Shown: positions 1 to 7,080 of the stretch, piece after piece
Numbering within the stretch: the first letter of the stretch is position 1
Layout of the letters: every line of letters begins with the position of its first letter
Assembly (NCBI RefSeq): GCF_016834655.1
Contig: NZ_JAENHP010000019.1
Location: 1 to 64,000, forward strand
From: Paractinoplanes ovalisporus
GTDB lineage: Bacteria > Actinomycetota > Actinomycetes > Mycobacteriales > Micromonosporaceae
DNA: 64,000 bases
Direction: 5' to 3'
Notes under the pieces: generated by a model
Database searches by the model: none
The model's input: only the letters and a program-made list of their open reading frames with translations
Told to the model about the DNA's origin: nothing
Translations under genes and position numbers: made by a program

Positions 1-2
1 CC

Positions 3-146
3 GACCTCGCCGCCCACGACCCCGAACATCTAGCCGCGGTCGCGGCCGAACTCAACAGCCGCCCCCGCATGACCCTCGACTGGGACACCCCCGCCGAACG
101 CCTCGCTAAACTCCTCAACACCGACCGCGTTGCAACGACCCCCTGA
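3..146 (+). CDS. IS30-family transposase, C-terminal fragment (window edge)
   Basis: The reading frame is open from the first bases of the window and ends at TGA 144-146, giving 47 residues. The end, with LNSRPRMTLDWDTPAERLAK, matches the usual C-terminus of IS30-type DDE transposases, in which an LN-RPR-TL-W-TP-E segment closes the integrase core. Only the tail is in the window, so the DDE residues, the full length and the left inverted repeat cannot be judged. Sequence around the stop (TTGCAACGACC) resembles the outer end of actinobacterial IS30 elements, so the right end of the element probably lies within about 30 bp of the stop. Whether the element is intact is unknown. Confidence 0.75.
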   Translation, partial: DLAAHDPEHLAAVAAELNSRPRMTLDWDTPAERLAKLLNTDRVATTP

Positions 147-166
147 AACCGCCGAGGGTGGGGGAG

Positions 167-289
167 GTGGGGGCGGAACTGTATACCCAGATATCCAGGG
201 TGCTGTTGGCGGGCCGTATCCGGGAGGCAGCGGCGGGGTGGCTGACAAGATTCACTTTCGGGGAGCTGCGGGTGTCGGAATCGGGGTGA
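167..289 (+). CDS. possible 40-residue ORF or gene remnant beside the IS
   Basis: A GTG preceded by GGGGGAG opens a 40-codon frame ending at TGA 287-289. It encodes an amphipathic, Arg/Leu-rich peptide containing VLLAGRIREAAAGWL. The residue composition looks more protein-like than the other frames here, and the frame sits directly after the transposase. It may be a small gene or the truncated end of a gene interrupted by the IS. No family is recognised. Confidence 0.2.
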   Translation: MGAELYTQISRVLLAGRIREAAAGWLTRFTFGELRVSESG

Positions 290-340
290 GCCGTTCGTTG
301 GAAGGGCGTGCAAGCAGGATCGCTGAGAGGGGAGCGCCCG

Positions 341-1180
341 ATGTTCATCGACCGCCCAGGCCTGGCCCGCCGCATGTTCGAGCTGCTGGAGCCGATCTGT
401 CTGGTCACGTTCTTCGCTGACGAGTGCAACGAGGAGCTGGCCGCGCTCGGGCACCGCACCTACTGGGACGGCTACTTCGCCAGCCGGGCCGCGCCGCTGG
501 GGTGGGTGCCGGCTCAGGTCGTGCACGCGGCCTTCTACAGCTTCGCCGAGGGTGAGGCCGCCCGGCACATCCCGAGCGCGTGGGAGAAGATCCCGCCCGA
601 GGCGTCCGTCGCGGCGCGGGAACGGGGCAGTGCCGCCTCGCTGCGCCGGATCCTGGGCGACGAACTGGCCACCTCGGCCGGCCTGGGGCGCGCCGCCGAC
701 CTGGTCACCAAGGCCGCGACGAGCGCACCCACGAACGGCCGGGTCATGTACGCCGGGATGCGCACCCTGGCCGTGCCGAGCGACCCGGTGGCCCGGCTGT
801 GGCACTCGGCGACCATGCTGCGTGAGCACCGCGGCGACGGCCACGTGGCCGCGCTGGTCGGGGCGGGCATCGGCGGCACCGAGGCGCACGTGATCAGCGC
901 GCTGGCCCACGGCATCTACCCGGCGGAGTCGTTCGGGCGCATCCACCACCTGCCCGAGCAGCGGCTGGCCGCGGTCATGGACGGGCTGCGCGAGCGCGGG
1001 CTCATCGACGCCGACGGCCGGTTCACCGACGCCGGCCGCGAGACCCAGCAGCGCATCGAGGCCCTGACCGACGAGCTGGCCACCCCGCCGTACGACGCCC
1101 TCACCCCCGGCGAGCTCGACGAGCTGATCGCCGCACTCGAGCCCCTCACCGCGACCCTGGTTGCCGCCGGGTCACAGTGA
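341..1180 (+). CDS. SCO6745-family helix-turn-helix protein (copy 1)
   Basis: This 279-residue protein belongs to the actinobacterial family typified by SCO6745 (SalK-like; a winged helix-turn-helix type protein of unknown target). The conserved early block with DGYFASRAAPLG and AAFYSF is present near residues 45-70, followed by REHRGDGHVAAL near residue 165 and a C-terminal segment with GLRERGLIDADGRFTDAG that looks like a winged-helix wing. The ATG at 341 is chosen because AGGGGAG lies 8 nt upstream; an earlier in-frame codon at 308 lacks a ribosome site. A clear paralogue lies at 36061-36924. The gene stands alone and converges on the carboxypeptidase gene. Its role as a regulator is family-level inference. 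Confidence 0.8.
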   Translation: MFIDRPGLARRMFELLEPICLVTFFADECNEELAALGHRTYWDGYFASRAAPLGWVPAQVVHAAFYSFAEGEAARHIPSAWEKIPPEASVAARERGSAASLRRILGDELATSAGLGRAADLVTKAATSAPTNGRVMYAGMRTLAVPSDPVARLWHSATMLREHRGDGHVAALVGAGIGGTEAHVISALAHGIYPAESFGRIHHLPEQRLAAVMDGLRERGLIDADGRFTDAGRETQQRIEALTDELATPPYDALTPGELDELIAALEPLTATLVAAGSQ

Positions 1181-1241
1181 GGGCGGCGGCCGCTCCCAGC
1201 CCGTGCGGGTGCTGCCTACCCGGCCGTGCGGGTGCGCCTTC

Positions 1242-3890
1242 CTACGGGGTTCGGGTCAGGCGCCACCAGACCGACGGGTCACCGGTCGCGGAGTCGGCGC
1301 GCAGGTCGACCCGTACGCCGGAAGCCTGCACCGAACCGACCGCCTGCCCCGCGGTCACCGACGCGCCCGGCGCCGAGGTCGTGACCTTCACCGGCACCGT
1401 CAGGCCGGGCCAGCCGACCACCTGGAGCGGCTTCACGGGCCGGACCGTGCTCGTCGCGCCCCAGGCCGTGCGGACCTCGCCCACCGGATCGGCCGGCAGC
1501 AGCGTGTACTGCTTCACGGTCTGGCGCACCGCCTTGAGCAGGGCCTTCACCTCGCGGTTGACGTTGGCCAACTGCTCCGGCGTGTGCAGGCCGGGCTGGT
1601 TGAACACGGCCCCGACAATCGTGAGCTTGCGGCCGCCGACCGTGAGGTACGCCGAGAACAACAGGTTGCCGCCGGCCTCGTCGGTCGACCCGGTCTTGAT
1701 GCCGAAGACCCCCTCCACACCGAGCAGGTCGTTGTAGTTGCGGATCTTCCCGGCGACCGGGATCCGCGCGTCGGGCAGCGCGACGATCTCGGCGAACACC
1801 TCCATCTTGAGCGCGGCCCGTCCGAGCTTCACCTGGTCGGAGGCCGTACTGATGGTGGTCGGCAGATAGCCACTGGGATCGGTGTACTTGGTGTCGGTCA
1901 TGCCCAGCTCGTCCGCCGCCGCGTTCATCTTGTCGACGAACGCCGCCTCCGACCCCGCGTCCCAGATGGCCAGCTGGTGAGCGATGTTGTTGGCCGACGG
2001 CAGCATCAGGGCTTCGATGGCGTCACGCTCGGTCAGCTTCTCGCCCACCTGTACGGGCACGAGCGACTGGTTGCTGGCGATACGCGAGTTGTAGTCGGCC
2101 ACGTCGGCCGCGGTCACGGTGAGGCTCGGCCCTTCCTCGTCGCCCTTGAGCGGGTGATCACGAAGAATGACGTACGCGGTCATGACCTTCGCGACGCTCC
2201 CGATGGGCGCCGCATCCTCGCGGCCGGACCCGCCGAGCCGTCCCAGCCCTTCGATCATGAGCTCGGCCGACCCTTGTTCCGGCCACGGCAGCGACGGAGC
2301 TTCCCCCGGAATCCGCATGCTGGCCGCCACCGTGGTGGCCAGAGTGGCTACCGGAAGCGCTCGCGTGAGCTGAACCCCGGCTCCGCCGCCCACAAGCCCC
2401 AGAAGCAGAACCACGGCCACGAGTACGCCGACAAGCCGCCCCCGCCGACGCCGAGGCCGGCCATCCGCAGCCGCACCACGTACGCCCGAACCACCGGTTC
2501 CGCCGCCCGCCGCGCCCCCTCCGGCGACAACGCTGCCCGCCGCAGCGCCGCCGTAGGTGCCGCTCGTCTTGGCCGGGGCCGCACCCCCGTAGACCCCCGC
2601 TTGCCCACTCCCGCGGCTCTGTGCCGGCGCCGCACTCCCATAAGTCCCGTAGGTTCCAGGAGACGTAGGCGGCGCCTTCGAGCCATAGGTCGCCGGCGTT
2701 GCCCCGGCACGCGCTTGCGGCGCCGCACTCCCGTAGATCCCCGCCCGCGCCGACGGATCGTCCTTCGGGCCCTGGCCGGGCGACCCCGGTTTAGCGCTGC
2801 CGTAGGTGCCAGGCGACGGGGGTGCCGTGTTCCCCTGGGTTGGGGCCGGCGCTTCGCTCGTACGGCCTTGGGCAGGTGCGGTGCTTCCGTACGTTCCGGG
2901 GGCCTGGGCCGGACTCCCGTAGGTGCCAGACCGAGCCGAGGGGCCGCCACTCCTGGACCCACCAGCAGACGTGGAGGCCGGGGGAGTCGTGGCCCGGCCT
3001 GGTGGCGTGGTCGTCGGAGGAGGTTCGGCCTGAGCGCTTTCCGAGGTGGGAGTGGCCGGCGGCCTGGGCGCCGGAACGGGCATCCGACCCGGAGCCCCAT
3101 CAGCCGGAGGTCGCTCAGCGGGAACCGCGACCGCCCCACCTGATCCCGCCTTGTCCGAAGCCTGCTCACCGGCCTTCGGCTTGCCCTCGGCGGTCGCCGG
3201 TGGGGTGCGATCCGCCTCCTTCGCCGGATTCAGAGTGATGGCCCTGGTGGCATCCGGGTCCTGCGGGTCTGAGGTACGGGCTGAGCTCGGTCCCGCGGAA
3301 TCCCGTGAACTCGGGCCGTCAGCGCTCGACTTTCGCTCGGGTGTTGTCGGGCGGTCAGCCTCGGCCGGTGTCGACGTTCTCGCCGTGCGGGGGCGTGGAG
3401 CGGGTGTATCAGCGAGCGTCGCGGCCCGGGCCGGTTTCGGGGGCGCTGCGGTCTGCGCCTCTCGTGCCGGCGGGCCGGGAACAACGGAGATGGGCGCCGT
3501 GAGGTCAGGATCGTCGGCGGCCGCCGAAGTCGTTGCCGAAATGGGACCTGCGCCCGGTCCCGGACGCGTGTCCGGTGAGCCGCCCGGAGCGGGGCGCACG
3601 CCCGGCGAGCCGTCCGGTCCGGGGCGCGTGTCGGGCGAGCCGACCGTACCCGCGGCGGGGCGTGGATCCGTACCCCCGGAAGCCGGACGATCGGACGCCC
3701 GCGGACCGGCATCTGAACTCGTGGTGGGAGCCGGTGACGAGGGCTTCTGAGCTGGCCTTCCGGCCGGTACCGCTATGGACGGGGCGGGAGCAGCAGGCGA
3801 CGCCGGAGCGGGGATGGCCTCGGTGGGCTCGTCCGTCGCCGGAGCGGGGATTTGCTGGGTCTCGTCGGTCGGCTTGGCCGGCTGCGTCAC
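1242..3890 (-). CDS. D-alanyl-D-alanine carboxypeptidase (S11) with long disordered N-terminus
   Basis: The C-terminal ~370 residues are a penicillin-binding S11 serine peptidase, which would trim the terminal D-Ala of peptidoglycan stem peptides outside the membrane. The active-site motifs are SVAK (Ser565, Lys568), SAN (Ser632) and KTGST (Lys732). One membrane segment lies near residues 486-507, directly after an RPRRRRGR stretch, so the ~485 residues before it should be cytoplasmic. That region is Pro/Thr/Ala/Ser-rich and carries many TYGS-type repeats; it is unusually long for this family. GTG 3890 is chosen because GGAGGGAGC precedes it; an upstream in-frame start would add 28 residues. 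It diverges from the flavocytochrome gene. At 882 residues it is roughly twice the usual length. Confidence 0.88.
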   Translation of the reverse strand: MTQPAKPTDETQQIPAPATDEPTEAIPAPASPAAPAPSIAVPAGRPAQKPSSPAPTTSSDAGPRASDRPASGGTDPRPAAGTVGSPDTRPGPDGSPGVRPAPGGSPDTRPGPGAGPISATTSAAADDPDLTAPISVVPGPPAREAQTAAPPKPARAATLADTPAPRPRTARTSTPAEADRPTTPERKSSADGPSSRDSAGPSSARTSDPQDPDATRAITLNPAKEADRTPPATAEGKPKAGEQASDKAGSGGAVAVPAERPPADGAPGRMPVPAPRPPATPTSESAQAEPPPTTTPPGRATTPPASTSAGGSRSGGPSARSGTYGSPAQAPGTYGSTAPAQGRTSEAPAPTQGNTAPPSPGTYGSAKPGSPGQGPKDDPSARAGIYGSAAPQARAGATPATYGSKAPPTSPGTYGTYGSAAPAQSRGSGQAGVYGGAAPAKTSGTYGGAAAGSVVAGGGAAGGGTGGSGVRGAAADGRPRRRRGRLVGVLVAVVLLLGLVGGGAGVQLTRALPVATLATTVAASMRIPGEAPSLPWPEQGSAELMIEGLGRLGGSGREDAAPIGSVAKVMTAYVILRDHPLKGDEEGPSLTVTAADVADYNSRIASNQSLVPVQVGEKLTERDAIEALMLPSANNIAHQLAIWDAGSEAAFVDKMNAAADELGMTDTKYTDPSGYLPTTISTASDQVKLGRAALKMEVFAEIVALPDARIPVAGKIRNYNDLLGVEGVFGIKTGSTDEAGGNLLFSAYLTVGGRKLTIVGAVFNQPGLHTPEQLANVNREVKALLKAVRQTVKQYTLLPADPVGEVRTAWGATSTVRPVKPLQVVGWPGLTVPVKVTTSAPGASVTAGQAVGSVQASGVRVDLRADSATGDPSVWWRLTRTP

Positions 3891-4054
3891 TACTGCTCCC
3901 TCCAGCCCGGCTGCCCGGGCGCAGGGGCAAGTATCGCCGGGGCGCGCCACTCCGGCACGGCGGGCCTGAACCAAGGGGGTCCACCTGTCGTGTGAGTGAT
4001 TGCGCGATCACCCGGTCGCCCGCTAAAGAAGATTCACACCTCGGGGAGGGCCGG

Positions 4055-5398
4055 ATGATCACCGCAACCCCACCGCGCGTCCGCCGCACCGGTCAGGCCG
4101 TGACCGCGTACGGGCTGCTCTGGGTCTTTTTGCTGCTCAACCTCGCGATTGTCGAGTTGATGCTGGCGAACCCGAAGACCCCGGCCCACAACACGCTCAC
4201 GTCGATCGGCCGGATTCTCGGTCTGCACCTCGCGTTCGTGATGGCGCTCCAGCTGCTGCTCATCGCCCGGCTGCCCTTCCTGGACCGCCGTCTCGGCATG
4301 GACCGGCTCACCGCCTGGCACCGCTGGACCGGCTTCACCATCTTCTGGCTGGTGCTGCTGCATCCGACATTCGTGATGCTGGGCTACTCGCAATTCGACA
4401 AGATCCCGTTCCTGAGCGAGATCCCCAACCTGGCCAAGCAGATGCCCGTGCTGCTCGGCATGATCGCCGCCGTGCTGGTCGGGATCATCGCGGTGACTTC
4501 GGTGCGGGCGGCGCGCCGGCGTTTCTCGTACGAGGCCTGGCACACGATCCACCTCCTCGTCTACATCGTGGTGGTGCTCGGCGTGATCCATCAGGTCTAC
4601 GAGGGGAGCGCCTTCAAGACCAACAACTTCACCCAGGCGTACTGGTGGGGCCTGTGGACCTTCGCCATCGGCGCGCTGCTCACCGGCCGCCTGTTCCTGC
4701 CGCTCGCGCGAAACCTGCGCCACCGTCTGCGAGTGGCCGCGGTGATCGCCGAATCCGACGACGTGGTCTCGGTGCACATCACCGGCCGTAACCTGCACAA
4801 GCTGCACGCCCGCGCCGGCCAGTTCTTCCTGTGGCGGTTCCCCGGGCACAACCGCTGGTGGCAGGTCAACCCGTGGTCGCTGTCGGCCGCCCCCGACGGT
4901 CACTCGCTGCGACTGACCGCAAAGGCGATCGGCCGTACGAGCGCGGGCCTGCGCGAGCTCCCGGTCGGCACGCGGGTGTTCGCCGAGGGCCCGTACGGTG
5001 CCTTCACCGCCGCCGCCCGCACCCGCCAGGACACGCTGCTGATCGCCGGTGGCATCGGCGTCACTCCGATCCGCGCGCTCTTCGAGGACGAGACGCTGGC
5101 CGGTGACATCGTGGTGCTTTATCGCGTACGCACCCCCGCCGACGCCGTGCTCCTGGGCGAGCTCCGCAACCTGGCCCGCCTGCGGAACGCCCGCCTGCAC
5201 CTGCTGACCGGCCGCACCACCGAGGGCAACCAGCCGTTCAGTCCCGACAACCTGCTCGCCTTGGTCCCCGACATAACCGAGCGCGACGTGTACGTATGCG
5301 GCCCGGCCCCGATGACCAACGAGGTGCTGCGCAGTCTCCGCACCTTGCGGGTCCCCGCCCGGCAACGTCACGCCGAGCTGTTCCGCCTGGCCGCCTGA
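4055..5398 (+). CDS. ferric reductase-like transmembrane flavocytochrome
   Basis: A 447-residue membrane oxidoreductase that should pass electrons from NAD(P)H through FAD to a haem-bearing membrane domain. The N-terminal half has about six hydrophobic helices with candidate haem histidines in HRWTGF, LLHPTF, WHTIH and VIHQV. The C-terminal half has an FAD-binding NPWSLS motif near residue 275, an NAD-binding GGIGVTPIRALF near residue 330 and a terminal YVCGPAPM. This is the Ferric_reduct / FAD-binding 8 / NAD-binding 6 layout. The electron acceptor is unknown; iron, another metal or oxygen are possible. ATG 4055 follows GGGGAGGG. The gene diverges from the carboxypeptidase and is monocistronic. 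Confidence 0.88.
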   Translation: MITATPPRVRRTGQAVTAYGLLWVFLLLNLAIVELMLANPKTPAHNTLTSIGRILGLHLAFVMALQLLLIARLPFLDRRLGMDRLTAWHRWTGFTIFWLVLLHPTFVMLGYSQFDKIPFLSEIPNLAKQMPVLLGMIAAVLVGIIAVTSVRAARRRFSYEAWHTIHLLVYIVVVLGVIHQVYEGSAFKTNNFTQAYWWGLWTFAIGALLTGRLFLPLARNLRHRLRVAAVIAESDDVVSVHITGRNLHKLHARAGQFFLWRFPGHNRWWQVNPWSLSAAPDGHSLRLTAKAIGRTSAGLRELPVGTRVFAEGPYGAFTAAARTRQDTLLIAGGIGVTPIRALFEDETLAGDIVVLYRVRTPADAVLLGELRNLARLRNARLHLLTGRTTEGNQPFSPDNLLALVPDITERDVYVCGPAPMTNEVLRSLRTLRVPARQRHAELFRLAA

Positions 5399-5655
5399 CA
5401 GCGTTCCCCGTGGCCGACAGGCTCAGCCGCGATCACCGGTGGACCGCGCCCGGACCGTCTCGCTTCGTCGCGGTGGCGGCCGGTCCGTGCTCGGGCCGAC
5501 CTGCTCAGCCGTGATCGCGGTAGGAGCGTGCCCTCACGAACCTGCTCAACCGCCCGACCCCTGTTCTTCATCGCCAGTCGAGTTGTCGCCTGTCTCGGTG
5601 TCCCGCCGAGGCGCCGAATCCGACCCTCACGAACCCCGCCGGAAGCCTCTGTGGA

Positions 5656-5943
5656 CAACCGAATGATGGCACCGCCGACCGCTACGGCGTACGGGACGTC
5701 TACAGCGGCCACAACGAGCTGGCCAACTTCGGCCCGCCGCCGGACGACAGGACCATCGCCGTGGCGGTCTCGCAGGCGCCGAGCGGTGAGGTCGACGCCA
5801 CCTTCGGCGGGTGCGAGCGGGGCGGCCGCCTCTCCAACAACTCCGGCGTCGGCAACGAGGAGACCGAGGCTTTCCCGTACGTCTGCCGGCAGCTCCCCGC
5901 TCCGTGGAATCAGATGTGGCCCGGGCTGCGGCATTTCTCCTGA
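5656..5943 (+). pseudogene. GT39-type glycosyltransferase, C-terminal remnant
   Basis: Frame 1 between about 5656 and the TGA at 5941-5943 encodes the closing segment typical of ArnT-like glycosyltransferase family 39 membrane proteins: DRYG, then YSGHNELANFGPPP, a Val-rich strand, a NEE motif, a CR pair and PWNQMWPGLRHFS. No start, membrane domain or catalytic loop is found upstream; the preceding 250 bp has no matching frame. I read it as the tail of a gene that has lost roughly its first 80-85 percent. The two nearby Met codons would give no functional enzyme. Bases 5399-5655 hold nothing else that I can support. Confidence 0.65.
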
Positions 5944-5961
5944 GAAGGAATGATCGGGGGC

Positions 5962-6366
5962 ATGACGACGGATACCGCGCACGTGGCCGAGCGCATCGAT
6001 CGGCCGGTCAACGACGTTTACGCGTACGTCTCGAACCCCGCCCACCTGACGACCTGGGCGCCCGGGCTGGGCAGTTCGGTCGAGCAGGTCGACGGTTCCT
6101 GGTATGTCCAGTCGGACGTCCTGGGCCGCGTGAAGGTGGACTTCGCTCCGAAGAACGGGTTCGGGGTGCTCGACCACGTCGTGACGCTGGAGACCGGGGA
6201 GCAGGTTCTCAATCCGGTGCGCGTGGTCCCGTACGGGGAAGGCTCTGAGATCGTCTTCTCGGTGCGCCGCCCGCCGGGCACGTCGGACGAGGCGTTCGCG
6301 CGGGACACCGGGGCGGTGACGGCCGACCTGGCCCGCCTCAAGGACATCCTCGAGAAGGGGAACTAG
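5962..6366 (+). CDS. SRPBCC (START-like) superfamily protein
   Basis: A 134-residue protein with the polyketide cyclase/dehydrase-like SRPBCC pattern: a first strand leading to IDRPVNDVYAYVSNP, then a T-WAPG loop, alternating strands, and a long C-terminal helix (DTGAVTADLARLKDIL). Such proteins form a helix-grip fold with a hydrophobic cavity, used to bind small ligands or act on them; no substrate can be named. ATG 5962 has GGGGG 2-6 nt upstream; an ATG at 5950 is an alternative adding four residues. It lies just after the glycosyltransferase remnant and 27 bp before the lipoprotein gene, on the same strand. Confidence 0.75.
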   Translation: MTTDTAHVAERIDRPVNDVYAYVSNPAHLTTWAPGLGSSVEQVDGSWYVQSDVLGRVKVDFAPKNGFGVLDHVVTLETGEQVLNPVRVVPYGEGSEIVFSVRRPPGTSDEAFARDTGAVTADLARLKDILEKGN

Positions 6367-6393
6367 ATCAAGCGGCGCGGTGTCTTCCCGAAC

Positions 6394-6978
6394 ATGAGGA
6401 TGGTTGCGGCGCTGGTGGGCGCCCTGCTGCTGGCCGGCTGCTCCGGAGCCGACGACACACCCGGAAACGGGTCGAGCGCGTCGGCCGACACGCGCGGGAG
6501 CGGGTCGAGCGCGCCGGCCGACACGCCCGGGAGCGGGGCGAGCGCAACGCCCGGGCGCGGGTCAGGCGGCACGCCCGGAAGCGGGACAGGGGGCACCCGC
6601 GTGGACTGCGCACACGACATCGGCGGACGGCCGCCCGACAACAGCTACCGCCTCGTCCTCGACGCGGTCGCCCTGCCCACCGGCCGGCTCCAGACGGCCG
6701 GGTCGGGAGAGCCGGGCCGCCTGTTCGCCAAGACCGGCCTGCTCGTCCGGGCCGGCACCGAGGTCGAACTGACGGCCACCACCGAGGACGTGACGATCGG
6801 CTGGGGCAGCCCCGGCCCGGAAGCCACGACGATCACCGTCCCGGCCTGTCCGAGCGCCGCCGGCTGGCTGGCCTTTCCCGGCGGCTACCACGTGCCGAAG
6901 CCCATGTGCGTCAACTTGATCGTCCGAGCCCACGGCCGTGAGGAACGCGCGGAAGTACGAGTCGGCGCCGACTGCTGA
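6394..6978 (+). CDS. secreted lipoprotein with Ser/Gly/Pro linker
   Basis: A 194-residue predicted lipoprotein. Residues 1-16 form a signal peptide ending in the lipobox LLAGC, so Cys16 would be lipidated and the protein anchored on the outside of the membrane. Residues 17-70 are a low-complexity linker built from ADTPGSGS-like units. The remainder is a small beta-rich domain with cysteines near positions 71, 152, 170 and 194 that could pair. I do not recognise the domain; its function is unknown. ATG 6394 and ATG 6400 are both possible starts. The stop codon forms part of the first unit of the tandem repeat that follows. Confidence 0.7.
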   Translation: MRMVAALVGALLLAGCSGADDTPGNGSSASADTRGSGSSAPADTPGSGASATPGRGSGGTPGSGTGGTRVDCAHDIGGRPPDNSYRLVLDAVALPTGRLQTAGSGEPGRLFAKTGLLVRAGTEVELTATTEDVTIGWGSPGPEATTITVPACPSAAGWLAFPGGYHVPKPMCVNLIVRAHGREERAEVRVGADC

Positions 6979-7062
6979 CACGCCCGGCACCGCTTGCTGA
7001 CACGCCCGGGCGCCGCTTCCTGACACGCCCGGCGCCGCCTGCTGACACGCCCGAGCCGACGT
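6974..7062 (+). repeat. four-unit 22-23 bp tandem repeat at the lipoprotein stop codon
   Basis: Four imperfect units start at 6974, 6996, 7019 and 7041, each beginning (G/C)CTGACACGCCC and then diverging in a GC-rich tail. The TGA of the first unit is the stop codon of the lipoprotein gene. Because the period is not a multiple of three, the TGA recurs in different frames. The last unit also forms the left arm of the terminator hairpin. Confidence 0.85.
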
Positions 7063-7080
7063 GCGCGGCGGGCGTGTCAG
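7042..7080. terminator. hairpin between convergent genes
   Basis: CTGACACGCCCG at 7042-7053 is the exact reverse complement of CGGGCGTGTCAG at 7069-7080, giving a 12-bp stem with a 15-nt loop. It sits between the convergent lipoprotein gene and the glucoamylase pseudogene and overlaps the stop codon of the latter. No T-run follows, so it may act with a factor or simply protect the 3' end. Confidence 0.6.

Noticed and set aside
1161..3143. A 660-codon plus-strand frame opposite the carboxypeptidase
   Set aside because: The minus strand holds SxxK, SxN and KTG motifs in order; the plus frame is Arg/Pro-rich shadow.
5399..5655. Plus-strand frames between the flavocytochrome gene and the GT39 remnant
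   Set aside because: No protein-like composition, no ribosome sites and no match to the rest of a GT39 enzyme.
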